Below, piece after piece: positions 23,401-35,858 of a DNA stretch of 64,000 bases. The stretch is from contig CM072160.1 of assembly GCA_036850595.1 (NCBI GenBank), positions 18,579,906-18,643,905 on the forward strand, written 5' to 3'. How positions within the stretch are numbered: position 1 is the first letter of the stretch; each line of letters starts with the position of its first letter. The DNA comes from Rhyacichthys aspro. Its lineage: Eukaryota; Chordata; Actinopteri; Gobiiformes; Rhyacichthyidae. The position numbers were made by a program, and so were the translations under genes. A model generated the notes under the pieces. That model ran no database searches. It was not told the origin of the DNA and saw nothing but the letters and a program-made list of their open reading frames with translations.

Positions 23401-23822
23401 AAAGCAAACTGATGTCTTTTGCTTAACTTTTTGCCGTAGTCTATAAGTGTGAATGGTTGTCTGTGCTGGCTCTGCAATTGATTGGTAATGTTTAACAAGA
23501 AAAGTATTTTATAAATGAATCAATGTATTTAAAAGAGATAAGTGACATTTTTAGAGGGCTTGCACAAGAGTGAATGTGGCTGTTGTTTTGACAAAGGACT
23601 CATTCATCAATTGGAAATTTCCTCGAGCTAACTTGAAACTGTTATTCTGCCAAGGAATAATACATTAATAATTGATCAAGAAAAGCAAACAAACAAACAA
23701 CAAAAACAACAACAAAATAAATAAACAAACACAGGTGCCAATAATGTTATAATAATATAATAAAATTTGTTATAAAATAATATGTAACAATAAAATGTAA
23801 AATTGTTGCCCCTTGACTCCAT

Positions 23823-23890
23823 CTTGTGGTAAAGCTAGATATAACAGGCCTCCCAGGACAGCACTTTCTGAGTCTTCCATTAAATTCTCT
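23823..23890 (+). repeat. Short interspersed repeat, copy 2
   Basis: Near-identical to 23,325-23,400 over about 60 bases, preceded by 'actccatcttgtggtaaagc'. The two copies lie 0.5 kb apart on the same strand. An (AAAC)/(AAAT)-rich stretch at 23,683-23,800 separates them. Confidence 0.6.
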
Positions 23891-24169
23891 GCAGTACTTT
23901 TTGACATCTGTTGTGATGGAATCTGTAATTGGATTTGAGAAAACATAACGATATGACCACAGACATTTTTTTTAATCTAGTCTGCTATGTGAGTAAAGCA
24001 TGAGCTCTCATTTCAAGTCTGTTATAGTTTAATTTTACAATATTGCTGAACATTTATAAGTAAAAGTATTGATAACACACAGGTCCCTTATGTGACAGAG
24101 AGCTCCCTCTGTTGATAAAGTCCACTGATGCCAAACAGTGCTGACCCTGACATTCGACAAAACAGGCTC

Positions 24170-24560
24170 AGCTGTGTCTAGACCCCACTCCCCGGGCCTG
24201 TCTCACATCACACGGTGTAAATGTAGCTCGGTGGGATCATTGCCGCGATGATCGATTGTAAAATAATGTCAGAGGTGCTTAAGCGGGGCTCCTAAAGCAG
24301 GAGCGTGTGACAGTACAAAGGCTACAGGGAGCAGAGACTGATGTGGAATGTAACTAACCTAGAAGCGGAGTCATATGGGGCTAATCGGTTCCAGCGATGC
24401 ATAAATCACAAAGGAGGGAATTGAGGTGGTCAGCGGCGGCACGGTCCAAAAAAAGTGCAGATAAAAAGAGAGAAATCACATCAGCACGGCAGTTTCGTGA
24501 CTTCTGACTACCTTATCAGAGCGGCTTCTGAGGTCAAGTCAGGACAACCCTCACCCCTCC
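24170..24560. promoter_or_regulatory. Candidate conserved non-coding element
   Basis: Unique-looking, balanced-composition sequence between AT-rich flanks. It contains 'gccgcgatgatcgattgtaa', 'aatggggctaatcgg'-like ATTA/TAAT cores and a GATA-rich portion. It has no open frame with coding character. Enhancer function is an inference from composition only. Confidence 0.25.
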
Positions 24561-26024
24561 AACCCTCAGGCTGGCCTTTCTCCTGCTAAAATGACATTTA
24601 ACCTGTTGCTGTTTTTAGGCCATCTTTGTCCAGTTCCTTGAATCAAAAATGGTTGTCTTTCAGCATCAAAGTGGAGTAAATGCAGTGGAGCGATTACATG
24701 AACAGAGGCGGGAATTGGAGCTGGGTTATGTTTAGACTCAAATTAGCACTCTCTCTTGAACTGTGGGAGCTTGGAGAGCCACATGGAAGGACTAGGACTG
24801 AGAACTAATGAGGGCACTTGGTTAAACTGACAAGCCATTAAAACAGATAATGAGGGCAAGAGTGTAGGATTTGCATATGTATTTGAATCCTTTATTCATT
24901 TATTTTAAGAAATACTCCACTTCTGTCCATGTGATTTGGCGTGTTCGACCATCACAAAATTTTAAAAAGACAGTTACAGTTATTTTGTTAAAACTGCTTT
25001 TAAGTCCTGAACAATAACCATTTTCAGCAGTGGTTTAATGAAAAATAGCAGTTTATTGTATCTTAAAATTGGTCTGTCAGTTGCTTATCATATTTGCTTT
25101 TTTTCTACAATTGCAATATCATAACTTTCATGTGTTATAAGGGTACCTAAATAATCCAGGTTATATTTTTTTCTAGCTTGACACTGCCCTATTTTTTGAT
25201 GACGAACTATCCACTTCCGATTTTTACCCCAATTACTCCTTTATTTTGAAGAGCCATTTCCTGTGTTAGCGCTGCTAGCGAGCGAGAACTTAACATCGAG
25301 AAATGCGGAAAAAAGTTTTAAAAGAAGCTCAAACAAAGAAATAACACGTTTTTTTGTTTTTTGGTGTCAGCAACTACCGATGATGCAAAAGGTAAGTGTT
25401 CAATGTAAAATTATGATATTAAGATCAATTTTGTGCCTCTGTTAAATATGTTTAAATATGCATCCGTGCTGTAGCCTACAAGTATGTGTTAATAAAATAA
25501 ATATTAGCTTTAATTTATGCTAATATCCTTCTTATGTTCAACGTGATTCAGGTAAAATTGCAACCTTTATTCCACAATGTTGTCATTTTGTTTCTGTCTA
25601 GCTCCTACATTGGTTGGACAATATAAATAAAATCACCAGTAAAAGTTTCAACCGTCTATCAGTGGATATGTGACTGGGTAGGTATGTGACTGTTTTATTG
25701 TTGTAATAATTCTGGATTTGGGGCCATGTTTGTTAAAAAAAAGAAAAAAAAGAAAAAAACACTATGAAAATGTTACAATGTCCTTTTGTGCATATCTTAC
25801 TTTTAGATGTGAACAAGTGGTAGAATAAATGTATGGTGATTAGTTCTTTGGGAGTTGTGTAGGAGTGAGAGAAAAACAAAAAAACATGTAAACACAAAAC
25901 ATTTGGCACAAGTTACCTGTTTTTGAGAGGACTGGGCAATAATTAACCAACATAATAATGAATACGGCAATAAAGTTCTTTATGTTAGTTACTGTAAGGT
26001 GATTTCAAAGATTTTAGATGTTCT
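24561..26024. other. Intergenic sequence without recognisable features
   Basis: AT-rich with an A-rich tract at 25,735-25,760. No gene-like frames. Confidence 0.45.
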
Positions 26025-26172
26025 TGGGGGCCACCCTTGGCAGCTCAGGTAGAGCATATGCCTTAAGACCCAGGTTTGAGTCTTGGTCATGTCATTCCTC
26101 ACTCTCTTTCACCCCATTTACTGTCCAGCTACTGCCGTACTAACAGTAAAAAGGCCAAAAATTTTTTTTCCA
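26025..26172 (+). mobile_element. tRNA-derived SINE, copy 2
   Basis: Head 'ggcagctcaggtagagcata' (A-box region) and 'ccaggtttgagtcttggtca' (B-box region), then 'gtcattcctcactctctttc', 'tactgtccagctactgccgt' and 'agtaaaaaggccaaaaat'. Same architecture as 6,750-6,925 and 43,955-44,165. Confidence 0.75.
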
Positions 26173-27484
26173 TGTGTTATTAGACTAATGACTACCACAT
26201 ACATTTAGCCTTAAACTTGGCAGTTGTCCTTAACCCTTGCCCAGGGCCCACAATAACTACTGGCACGTGTTAAATTTTTATGAAATCATCAAAAAACGCA
26301 GAGATCTTATTATTGGGTTCATGAAAAAAAACAACAGTATTCTAAACATGCATTATTGCTGTATAGTATTTTACATGAAATCATATTTATCACACATTTC
26401 TATAGGCATGGTGCTACTTTCTGTGGTGTAGCAGTGAACAGAGCAAAGTCGAGGCTGGTGGTGGCACCCATGGGCTCTGTCATCCCGGTCGGCTGTTCGC
26501 TGGTTACAGGCCCCATCATGCACTCTCTTATGGGCTCAAAGTCTCTGTGGGACCTATTTGTGTCGCCTACCGAGCCCTGGAGACACACCTCCAACACACA
26601 ACTGAACAGCAGGCCTGTTCAGACCTGCTCCAGAGCTGCACAGATAAGAGTCGAGCACAGTGGATACAGTTAGGATCATAATGAGTCTGGGCTCTGTACT
26701 GGGCTCATACTTACAGTACAAGTTAGAGCACTATTCCACTGTGTTTTGTTGTATCCAGAAAATATAACAGAAAAATCTATTTCCATACTGTAATAGTGCT
26801 AAACAAGTTAGTCTTTTCATTCAAGGGTAATATGACCTAAGAAATTCTTGTATGTGACAAATAGCATACTGTAATAAGAATCATCTGTAAAAAAAAGATG
26901 AAATGTCATCTAGGTTTTATATTTTTAAGGATTTGTTTGGCACATACTGGTCACTTTTGCCAATCACATGTTCGCAAAGAATGGGGTCTCAAGTTGTTGA
27001 CGTTACCACTCGAGACAACTCTTGTCAACAAGGAAGTAATGTCTGCCAACAGAAGAAAAAAAAAAGAAAAGAAAAAAGAAAGCATCAATTCCAGCGTTGA
27101 AGTTTAACAGCGGTGTTAATTATGGGATTGCATCAGTCTGAGGCTGAACTCAGTTTAAGGTGAGCTCTAGTTTTTGTTTTGATACACTTAGTGATATGAA
27201 TGCTATTGACACTATTAACCTTTAGGAGATAACTGATATTTTTGAACGCTAATGAGAGTGAGACATTTTAATACTGTGATGTGGGGTCTCTCAATGGAAT
27301 GCCAACTTCATAGCTAACCCTAATAAAGTCTTGCACACTTTCGTTGTATCTGATACGGATCAAAGAGTAGATGGGCAGAGCCAGATGCTAAAGTCTTAGA
27401 GGACAGTTTTATTTCCACATTGCTTAATCATTTAACTGTTGTTACCTGAATTTCCATTTTAATTGTCTTACATTATTATTTTAT
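26173..27484. other. Intergenic sequence without recognisable features
   Basis: Positions 26,410-26,680 are a more complex block with no recognisable protein. An A/G-rich simple tract lies at 27,050-27,085. Confidence 0.4.
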
Positions 27485-27690
27485 TGCAGGTGTGAAGTGG
27501 GGTACACCCTGAACAATTGACAGTTAATCGAAGGGCTAACCCAATTCACCCATATTACCCATAACTTTGAATGTTGGAAGGAACCTAGAGAGCATGGAAG
27601 GAACCTACAGTAACACAGAGGTAACACCAAGGATTGAACCCATGACCTTTTTGCTTTAAGGCAGAGCTGCTAACCATTTTTTCACATTGC
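27485..27690 (+). repeat. Dispersed teleost repeat, copy D
   Basis: Has 'gtgaagtggggtacaccctg', 'aacaattgacagttaatcga', 'agggctaac' and downstream 'ggattgaacccatgacctt', extending further at its 3' side than the other copies. The left part (the GGAGCCTATCCC region) is missing. Confidence 0.6.
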
Positions 27691-30600
27691 CAAAGGGCTG
27701 AGGCCATTAGCATTAGCACATGTTATCACCCAGAGGCATTTTTTCATTTACTTGGTCGGGTATTACTTGTCAAAGTAGGAAACTACTCCCCTTTTAAAGA
27801 CAGTGGGAATAGGTCGAGACCTAAAGGTACACTGTACTTAGGACCAAGGTATTTTGGTCTGTGTTTTTGGACAAAATGTGCAATTCTTGGTAGGTAAGTA
27901 ATGACATGAGCCTGACTACAGACTATGGTATGTACAGTGTTGGCAAATACTGACTCACCCTGGAATGAACGTTAGGCCCTGACGTCAATTCATTGTAAAG
28001 TAAGCATTAAAAAGATTCATTGTCTACATCAAATAAAGAACTTTGCCTTTTGTTTTGATTGTCTTTACAAGGAGTTATGCTTTGCAAAAATGTAAGCCGT
28101 GGAGCAGCTAAAGCTGAGCGCATGAACTCCATGACTTATACATCCTCACGCTGCCTCTGTGTCCTGACTTGGCCCCAGCCTTCTAACCACATTTTGCCTC
28201 CTCACTCAGGGGAACATAAGGATCGCATATGCCTTTGGCAGGACTCCACACCCACATTCCTCAGCTATGTGCTCACAGGCGTCCTCTCTGCCCCCCCTTC
28301 TCTTTGACTTGCCCCTCCCTCTCAGCGAGCGCCAGCACCAAAAGCATGGCACACATTTCCTTGCACCGTAAAGAAACACTGGGTGTACAGTCCTCTCGGC
28401 TCCGTGTTTACTGTTGTTGTGAGATATTTTTAATGTATTTATTGCATATGTGGGTCCAGGCCATAAGTGTACAGGAAGTTCAGTGTTGATGGCATTAGCA
28501 TATTTTAAATAAACAAAAACACTGGATGTCAATTGAGCATTATAAGAGAAGTGATTTATTTCTAACTTCTCTAAATAATGCGTAAATAGGTTGATATCCA
28601 AGTCTGAAGTCTGATGTCGGACACCTCAGACTTTTTAATGCATATAAACATCTTAGTATGACTGGAAATCCAGTTTGCCTCAGTGGAGCTAAGACACTAG
28701 GATCAAGCGGTACAAAGCTGAGCTACTGCTACATGTGTACTGCTTTGTTGGACTGGAACTGGACTAGACATTCTGCCTTCTCTATAGTTGCCCACATGAA
28801 ACAACCGAAAACAACTGATAAAATTATTATTAAATTATTAAGGCAATCACTACTAAAGAGAGCTGATTAAAAGTAATAGTAGTAGTAGTTTATGCTATGA
28901 TGCCAGGAGCACTTTGTTGTGGTCTCTTATCAACATTACATTTAGCAATAGCATGATAAAAAGGGTTGAAGGCTGTAGCTCGACTTGGCTGTACATTTAA
29001 ACATACCGACTGTTAAGACCCTGTTACAATTTGCCATTTTTTAAATCTCACAAGTGTAGAACATTTCCCACTACGCGCCTTGAATTAGCTACAACAGATG
29101 TATGATGTATGTAACACTGTGGGGTCTGAGATGCCAAGTGCATTGTTGTCTACAATTCAACTCTGGTCAGCAACAGGCACAGCGTAAATTGTGCACGATT
29201 TCTGAGACTGATGTTTTTCACAGGCAATCTTTGGTTGTGTGGTTGATCAGTCGACTTTGATGCTTCAGTGTATGATGGTTAATTTAAAAGCCATGATGAT
29301 ACATTTTTGCCAGGACTAATTAGCCTAATTGCTCGTCAGTTACTGCAAAAGTAGCAGAGGGTGGTCCTCTACTCCAACAGACAGAGTACGTTTAATTGTT
29401 CACCATTCCACTTTTTATTTTTTAAATGTTTGAGTTTTAAACAGTGGTGGATCAGATAAAAAATAGCAGGCGGTAAACCTATGACTTTTGCTTGCTCTGT
29501 ATCACAGGTTTGTTGTCAGAGTTTTTGTTGGACATCAGTCAGCTACTGCTTCCCATTACTACTTCAGATAACAGCAAAAAATCATGCTAATGGCAAAACT
29601 CAGAAGGCTAGCCAAAATGACTGAGTCACTTAATTTAAGACTTGACTTCAGAACATAGCTTATGTTTTTGGCAGCAGTAGAACTGTATTTGTGGCATCAG
29701 TACATTTTGTTCTCATGTACGTCTTATGAACAGGCTGTCTTTAATGTATAAAAACATTTATAAAACTCTGGCACACATTTCTACAGGGCAGGGGGTACAA
29801 ACATGGTGCCACTTTTCCAAAAAACATTACAACACACTTCTGGCAGGGACTTCTGTGGGAAAGATTTTCCTGGAAAGGGATCCATTTTCAGTGTAGGATA
29901 TTTATTGTAGCTCTGTACATCCCTATACGGTTAAAGAAAAACAAATTCTTTTAGTAGAAAGCGCTGTGCAGTAGCAACAACTTCTGTGTGCACATTCGTA
30001 ACCTTTTATGAGACTAGTCCCCAGTGTCTTGTGTAGTTAAAGGTTATCTGTTACTTCCAAGTCAAAGTCAAAGACACTGGGGCCAGAGACTGCAGCTTGT
30101 GTCTGGGGTGACCGGGTTCAGTGGAAGGGGGTGCATGGTGCGGAATGTGGCTGTAGGGAAAAGCCAGGAAGAATCATTATAGAGAAGCAATGTGACGCCA
30201 GAAATGGAGAGGAGAGATTTCAAGGCAACTTAAAGCGAGACTGTGCGTATGGCTTCCATCTACCACTCAGAGAGGCTTGATGCTAGATCCCTGGCAGAGT
30301 GCACTTTCCAGTTTTGAAGACTGGAAAGATAGAGCAATACTAAATGATGAGGGCCAAAATAGCTAGTTTTACATGATGTAATCCTCTGAACATAGTTTAC
30401 TTTCTGTCACTAGGTTTTATGTAAAATTTTCAAAACAAAGTAGAGCAAATCTCAAAGGTTTTACGTATTTTATGTAACAGTTATATTATGACACCTGGCG
30501 CAAAAAGTAGAATTAAAATTGCCGTAACTTTTACTTACACGAAGTGTATTTTGCTTGTATACAATATGTAGCGTTCACTGCCATTAATCTGGATTAATTT

Positions 30601-31549
30601 ATAGATAAGTTGCATATACATTTTTAGTAGATGGGGGAGGGGAAGAGGTGTTTCTAGAGACTGTGGGGCCTTGAGCAGGAAACATCTCGGGCCCCGAATA
30701 TCAACTAAATTTAATATGAATTCCCACTTATCCTTATACTAATTATTATTTAACAGTTATATAAAAAGAAAAAAAACTGGACCTTAAGACTTAGCTGTTG
30801 CTTTATTTAAAGGTTTTATATGAAGGTGAATTTTTAGCCTGCGATGGCAGGCTATAGCCAATCACATGCTCATATACATGTGAGTCTCCCCTCATTTAAA
30901 TAAGAGATGTTATTAGATGTTAGGGCTATGAAAAATTAGGAAATAGTTTATTCTACTGCCAGCTCTCCTTCAAAACCATGTCAACCATGTCTTCCTCGAA
31001 AAAGAGGACTTCCTAGTACAATAAAAGGTAAAAAAAAAACAACCTGCTAGTTATCTATACATACATAAATAAAACCAGCAGAGAATAGAGAAATTGGTAA
31101 AATCTAAAATTTGTTTTAATGTAAATTGCTTCAGTTTTGATTTATGATTAATAAAAAACAAATAAAAATAATATTAAAAACAAGCAGACATGGCAACTGT
31201 GTAGTTGTGTCCTGTGCTGGTCATGACTAGTACTTTTATGTTACAGTTAAATAACAAAAATCTTTTGCACTGGCCTGTTTTTATAAGTGGCTGCAACCAA
31301 CTGGAAAAAAAACAATGTGATCATCATATTGTAGGCTCTGACTCAGACAAGTCGCCTACTCATGTCATCTGTCAAACTAAAGGTCATGACACAAATGTCC
31401 TGAGGCCACGCCCCCTTGGCAGAGAGAAATGTGGAACAGAAGACTGTTGATAATGAAGGAGGTGGAGGTGATGTTTACGCCAGATTTAAAGATATAATTA
31501 ATGCGCTGAGGAATATTAGAGATTATATAATATAAACAGAAAACTCTTT
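27691..31549. other. Intergenic sequence immediately beyond the foxo1 3' end
   Basis: No gene-like frames or nameable repeats. A perfect CRE palindrome TGACGTCA lies at 27,980-27,987. Positions 28,150-28,400 are GC-richer but without coding character. Confidence 0.4.
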
Positions 31550-31567
31550 TTAAAACACAGAAGTACA

Positions 31568-31573
31568 TTTATT
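31568..31573 (-). promoter_or_regulatory. Predicted distal polyadenylation signal
   Basis: Canonical AATAAA on the minus strand, followed 3' by a GU-rich 'tgtacttctgtgtttt'. This is the best candidate for the foxo1 mRNA end; another AATAAA sits 78 bases upstream in the transcript (31,646-31,651). Confidence 0.45.
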
Positions 31574-31917
31574 CAGCTCTTAATACATTAATATAGAACA
31601 AGTTACATCATCTTATTGATTGCAAATCACACAACACAATTCCAATTTATTCCTGTAGATAAGTTAATGTAACAGATTGTTGTTTTAAAATAGGCAATGG
31701 GAACTCGTCCTCTCGGCACGAGGAGCACTTATGTTATAAAATGTAAGCAAAAGTGCAATATCTTTCTACTCAGAAAAATTACAAAACTTGGTCCAGGTCT
31801 TCTCAGACAGACTAAATATTGTGTTTATCGTGTTAAAAATGCAATATATATATCTTTACAATTTGCTTTTTGAGGCTATTTTCTAAAAACGGTAGCTAAA
31901 TACAAGAAATACAACAT

Positions 31918-31926
31918 TGTCAGTTT
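31918..31926 (-). promoter_or_regulatory. Possible miR-223 site in foxo1 3'UTR
   Basis: The plus strand reads tgtcagttt, identical to the first nine bases of miR-223, so the transcript carries the complementary target. miR-223 has been reported to repress mammalian FOXO1. One such match is moderately unlikely by chance in a UTR this long. Confidence 0.4.
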
Positions 31927-32465
31927 ACAAAAGCTTAGCATATCAATCACTGCATCATCTATTTAGTCTCTAAATAAACTTCATTTTTTCCCCCATATAA
32001 CTATCTGGAACGTAAAGTTTTGACAATAACATCAAGACCATAATATCTCACAGCGCTATGTTACAATAAAATATCTCTGTAAAGAACAATTGCGACATAA
32101 AATTAGGAAATACAATGCATAGATTCAATCATTGAAAATGTTGAGATATAATTTAGAGTGAACCCTGTGACACTGACTACATGGATTCATTACAGTTTAT
32201 CCTGGCTTGAGTGACCGGCACAAATATATATATAAATCTGAACATATCACATGATAAAAAGGCTATAGATATATATCACTTGAAAAGGCAGATTTGGCTA
32301 AAGTACACCAGAGCGTGTGGTGAGGAAACGGCAACACCTGGCACCGAAGGCAAACAGCAGCTTCTAATGGCTTCTATGCAGAGCTGCTCAAAATGTTAAA
32401 ACATATCTTTAACTATACAAAGCCAACAAGGCTTTCTTCACATCTGGATGAGTGTTGCTAAAGAG

Positions 32466-33392
32466 TAGGTGTGTAACGGTACAAAACTATGGCATTGCGT
32501 TATTTTAGCCAAACGATTAAAGAGCTAAACTAGTGCTGCTGACACCTTACTGTAAGTGAAGTTTAGAAGTTCTTTTGTCACTGTTGTGCTGTGAACATTG
32601 CTCAGAAGAGAGCTGCTTAGGTTAGCTTAGCATTACCTTGTTGGTAGCATGTCACTATTAGCTTGACAAGTGTGCTGTAGTAAAACTATGGCAAATAGTT
32701 AGCTTGCTGAGAATTTTCTCTTTTAGCTGATTTAAAGGTTTAAGGTTATCAGCTGAAATGTCATGTTGCTGGTATTTTGGGCAACAAACTGAATTTGAAT
32801 TTAGCCCAAAAAATGACATTGTGTCGCACTTATGAGGCTATTATTGTATAAAAGTAACAATGGGCCTCATTCATTCGTTTTATAGGAAGCTTTCTAAAAA
32901 AAAGTTTCACCAAGCGTTCTCACTCCTCACTAAAAATAGCATGTCAAGGCCAAACCCAACAGACTAGTCTAGACTCTTGCAGGGAACATGTCAATTTTTC
33001 AGGTTAAGAACAAAATGTGAATGGCAACAATCTTCAAAAGTGGGACTTGGAAGCAAATTTGTTCCAAAGTAGCTTAAATGAGTGGCAAATAAAATAAGGC
33101 CATTGTGTACTTCTGTGAAATTATATGTTTCTTTTTAGAATTGGAACATGGCCAATAAGATTTAGCATTTAGCATTAGCTACTGTCAATGCTGGCTTACA
33201 AAGAGTGCTGTAGTAAAACAACAAGTAAGTAAAAGTATGGCGTCTCTTGGATATACTATATTATACTGTATTTTTACCATACACCTGTAAAAATAGCATA
33301 CTGCGGTGATTGTACAAAAACGAATATGTCAAGGTGTGTACTGTAAATTTAGTGTACAAACAAAAATGACTTAATGTACCGTTACACCCCTA
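32466..33392. mobile_element. hAT-like non-autonomous element inside the foxo1 3'UTR
   Basis: Left end TAGGTGTGTAACGGTACA and right end (reversed) TAGGGGTGTAACGGTACATT form inverted repeats of a type I associate with teleost hAT elements. The interior is AT-rich with repeated 'ttagcattagc' and 'gtgctgtagtaaaac' motifs and has no transposase frame. The flanking 8-mers (ctaaagag and ctacctac) match at only four of eight positions, so the target duplication has decayed or the exact ends differ. Confidence 0.65.
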
Positions 33393-34032
33393 CTACCTAC
33401 AAGTTTGTTTTTCCAAAAGTGAAAAAAACAAACAAACTTGCAGCTGACACTGTAGACAACATTTTGTTTAAATAGGCAGTTTCTCAAACTTACCAGTCAT
33501 TTTCATGGGAAGCCATCTTTACTTAATATTTTACACCATTTGTGACTCTGCATAGTAAGTCACTGACAGGCTGACACAGTCATAGTTAGTACAGCAGTAA
33601 GTTAAAGCAAGTCAGAAAATGCAAATATACAAGCCAGATACAATACTTAACACTTAGTGGCGCTTTTCAGGGACAACATTAAAAAATAATTAAGACAAGA
33701 CATTATAAAAACATTGGTGCTATCAAGTCACAAGTTCAAATGTTTCAAAAGATATAGAAAGAGGTAGGAGGGGCGGTGTCAAAGTGGAGTCTTGTGAAAA
33801 GCATAAAGCTGAGCCAGGAGATGGCTCATTTGGCCTTGAAAAAAATATAGAGTTCTAGGAAAAGACAGTCACACTACATTTTTCAGACAGAGTTCAAAAG
33901 GGTGTAAAGGGACAGGCTCACAGTGTCTTTAATGACAGCCACTGGCAGGTCTCATTTTAATCCGGTGAAAAGAAAACAACAGCAGCAGCACTGAGTATCT
34001 TTTATCTGTCAACCCGCCTTGACCTGGTAACA

Positions 34033-34041
34033 TTCACAGTG
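34033..34041 (-). promoter_or_regulatory. Possible miR-27 site in foxo1 3'UTR
   Basis: The plus strand reads ttcacagtg, identical to the start of miR-27, giving an 8-mer target (ACTGTGAA) in the transcript. miR-27a is a known repressor of human FOXO1. Confidence 0.45.
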
Positions 34042-34555
34042 CCCTACCATGACTACGTATAGTCACTGCCTTGTCTGTGAGTTCTGAAGGAAAAGTGAAG
34101 CAGAAAGAAAAGTTCAGAGAGTTCACTGTTACTTCAAAACGCATTTGAGTATCTTCTGGACCGTAGACATTTACATTTACAATAGAAAGCCTTCAAGCTG
34201 ATATCTGCTTTGTTAGGCACAATAAATAGGCCCCTGTGGTTTTAAGGTTTAGAGGTTGAGACATGTAAAACTATGAACAATTCAGATTTTTGTGAGCAGG
34301 TTATGCACCAGCATAAATCTACACAAATAATTTAGGTCTCAAATATATAATCAATCTAGTAAACATCCACTACATTATTTTAATATACATTCTGAAGTAT
34401 GTACAAAAGGTCTGAAAGAGTATAACCATTTAAAAAGCCGTGCTGGAGAGATCCTCAAGTGAGATCTGTCCATTCAAAAAAAAAAAGGCTTTCTCAATAA
34501 ATGTGTCCAGTTTTTATATCTGCTGCCGTGATTTTTGCTTCTGCTCTGTAAACAC

Positions 34556-34563
34556 TATTTACA
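34556..34563 (-). promoter_or_regulatory. Possible Pumilio-binding element in foxo1 3'UTR
   Basis: On the transcript strand this reads TGTAAATA, the consensus for PUM proteins. A single match of this length has perhaps a 5% chance of occurring in a UTR of this size, so it is only suggestive. Confidence 0.25.
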
Positions 34564-35677
34564 GTCTTAGAAAATACACTCCGAAATGATTCGACAAGTC
34601 GTCTGACAACATCATATGTACATTCAGGTGATGACAAAGTGAGTACTTATGTAACATCATCCCGTGATCCCATGTGAAGCCTGCCACTTAACGTTACGAC
34701 AGCCCTCCCCTTCCCAGTCCACAAACCCATGAGCCATATTATTACCTTCATAATTTGTCCGTAGTGGCAGTCGGCTCTCACTACACTGTACGGAGAAAAC
34801 AGTAAACAGCATGGCATGAGTTTGTGCACTTTTGTGGATTGTGCTTTTGATGCTGATGAGATGTAGCTGGTGTTGTTTTTCAAAGCTTGTTTCCACAAAG
34901 CGTTTCAGGACAGTTCAGTTTGGTATTTGTATTTTGACCATCAAAAATGAATGAACAATATCACATTTGGTACCGTTCTGTCAGGCAATAAACAACAGTA
35001 ATATAAGAATAGAGCTAGACACAATGCAGTTGTTGATTGGTCAACAGAAAATGTAGACTGGCCAGCCAAGTTAATTCTTCTTTTGTCTACACAGAGTCTA
35101 CAAAGAATCTAGTCTCTTTGGAATTGTGTTGTATTTCCAGGGAAGAGTGCCAATGGAAGCAGCAAAAATATGTTTCCGGATGCAATTAGACAGACATATA
35201 ACCAGTCAAAGAAACAAAGTGGCAGAGTGACCAGACTAGTGTCTGGTTTAGGTTTTGGGTTCTTTACCTCACAACTGCATTTGTGAGTTTACAGAAATCC
35301 ATGTTGTCAAGGTCATGCAATCTTTTGTGAACTGCTGCTTTGTCAAGTGCTTTTTTAGCAAAGTAAATGAGAATGGCTAGCCAGGCCACAGATAATCTTC
35401 ATTTTGGGTTAATATGGGTATAAATGGATAAAGCATATGCTTTTTTTAAGAAATAAGCTTGCAATATGAAAGAATGAATTCACTGACAAATCTCCCAGCC
35501 TCCCAGCCTACATGAGCAATAGTGAAGACACTAACCAGGTCAGTGTTTGCTATGCTGTAGTGTTCCGAACCAAACTGTAACGTTTTGTGGAAACAATGTT
35601 TTACAACCACAACTGCTTTTTTTTAAGTAAGTAAACCAGAGAAGCGAGTTCATTTGGCTTTCTGTTAAGGCAAAATG

Positions 35678-35686
35678 TTTGGCACT
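35678..35686 (-). promoter_or_regulatory. Possible miR-96 site in foxo1 3'UTR
   Basis: The plus strand reads tttggcact, identical to the first nine bases of miR-96, so the transcript has AGTGCCAAA about 170 nucleotides past the stop codon. miR-96, with miR-182 and miR-27a, is reported to repress human FOXO1. Confidence 0.5.
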
Positions 35687-35858
35687 TAGTTTCTCCAGAA
35701 TATATCCAAAATATAATTCAAATTGAACAGTTCTGGGCCCGTGAGCAGTCTTTGATGAGGTGATTTGAAGTGAAATGTTGATGAAATCTGCAAATGGGAT
35801 CTAAAGTAAGCAATTGTATCTTTTACCAAACAGGTTCTTGGTCTAATCCCAACACTTT

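Larger units (their letters stand above)
31550..35858 (-). other. foxo1: Inferred 3' untranslated region of foxo1
   Basis: Reading on the minus strand from the stop codon at 35,859-35,861, the sequence continues AT-rich and non-coding. Polyadenylation signals AATAAA occur at 31,573-31,568 (followed by 'tgtacttctgtgtttt', a GU-rich downstream element) and at 31,651-31,646. Without the hAT-like insertion at 32,466-33,392 the UTR would be about 3.4 kb, similar to my recollection of the mammalian length. It carries seed matches to miR-96, miR-27 and miR-223. Weaker ATTAAA signals at about 33,960 and 34,385 could end a shorter form. The end point is inferred, not observed. Confidence 0.5.

Noticed and set aside
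30640..30710. 'ggggccttgag...cgggccccg' segment as a known repeat end
   Set aside because: Too short and without a second copy in the window to support a call.
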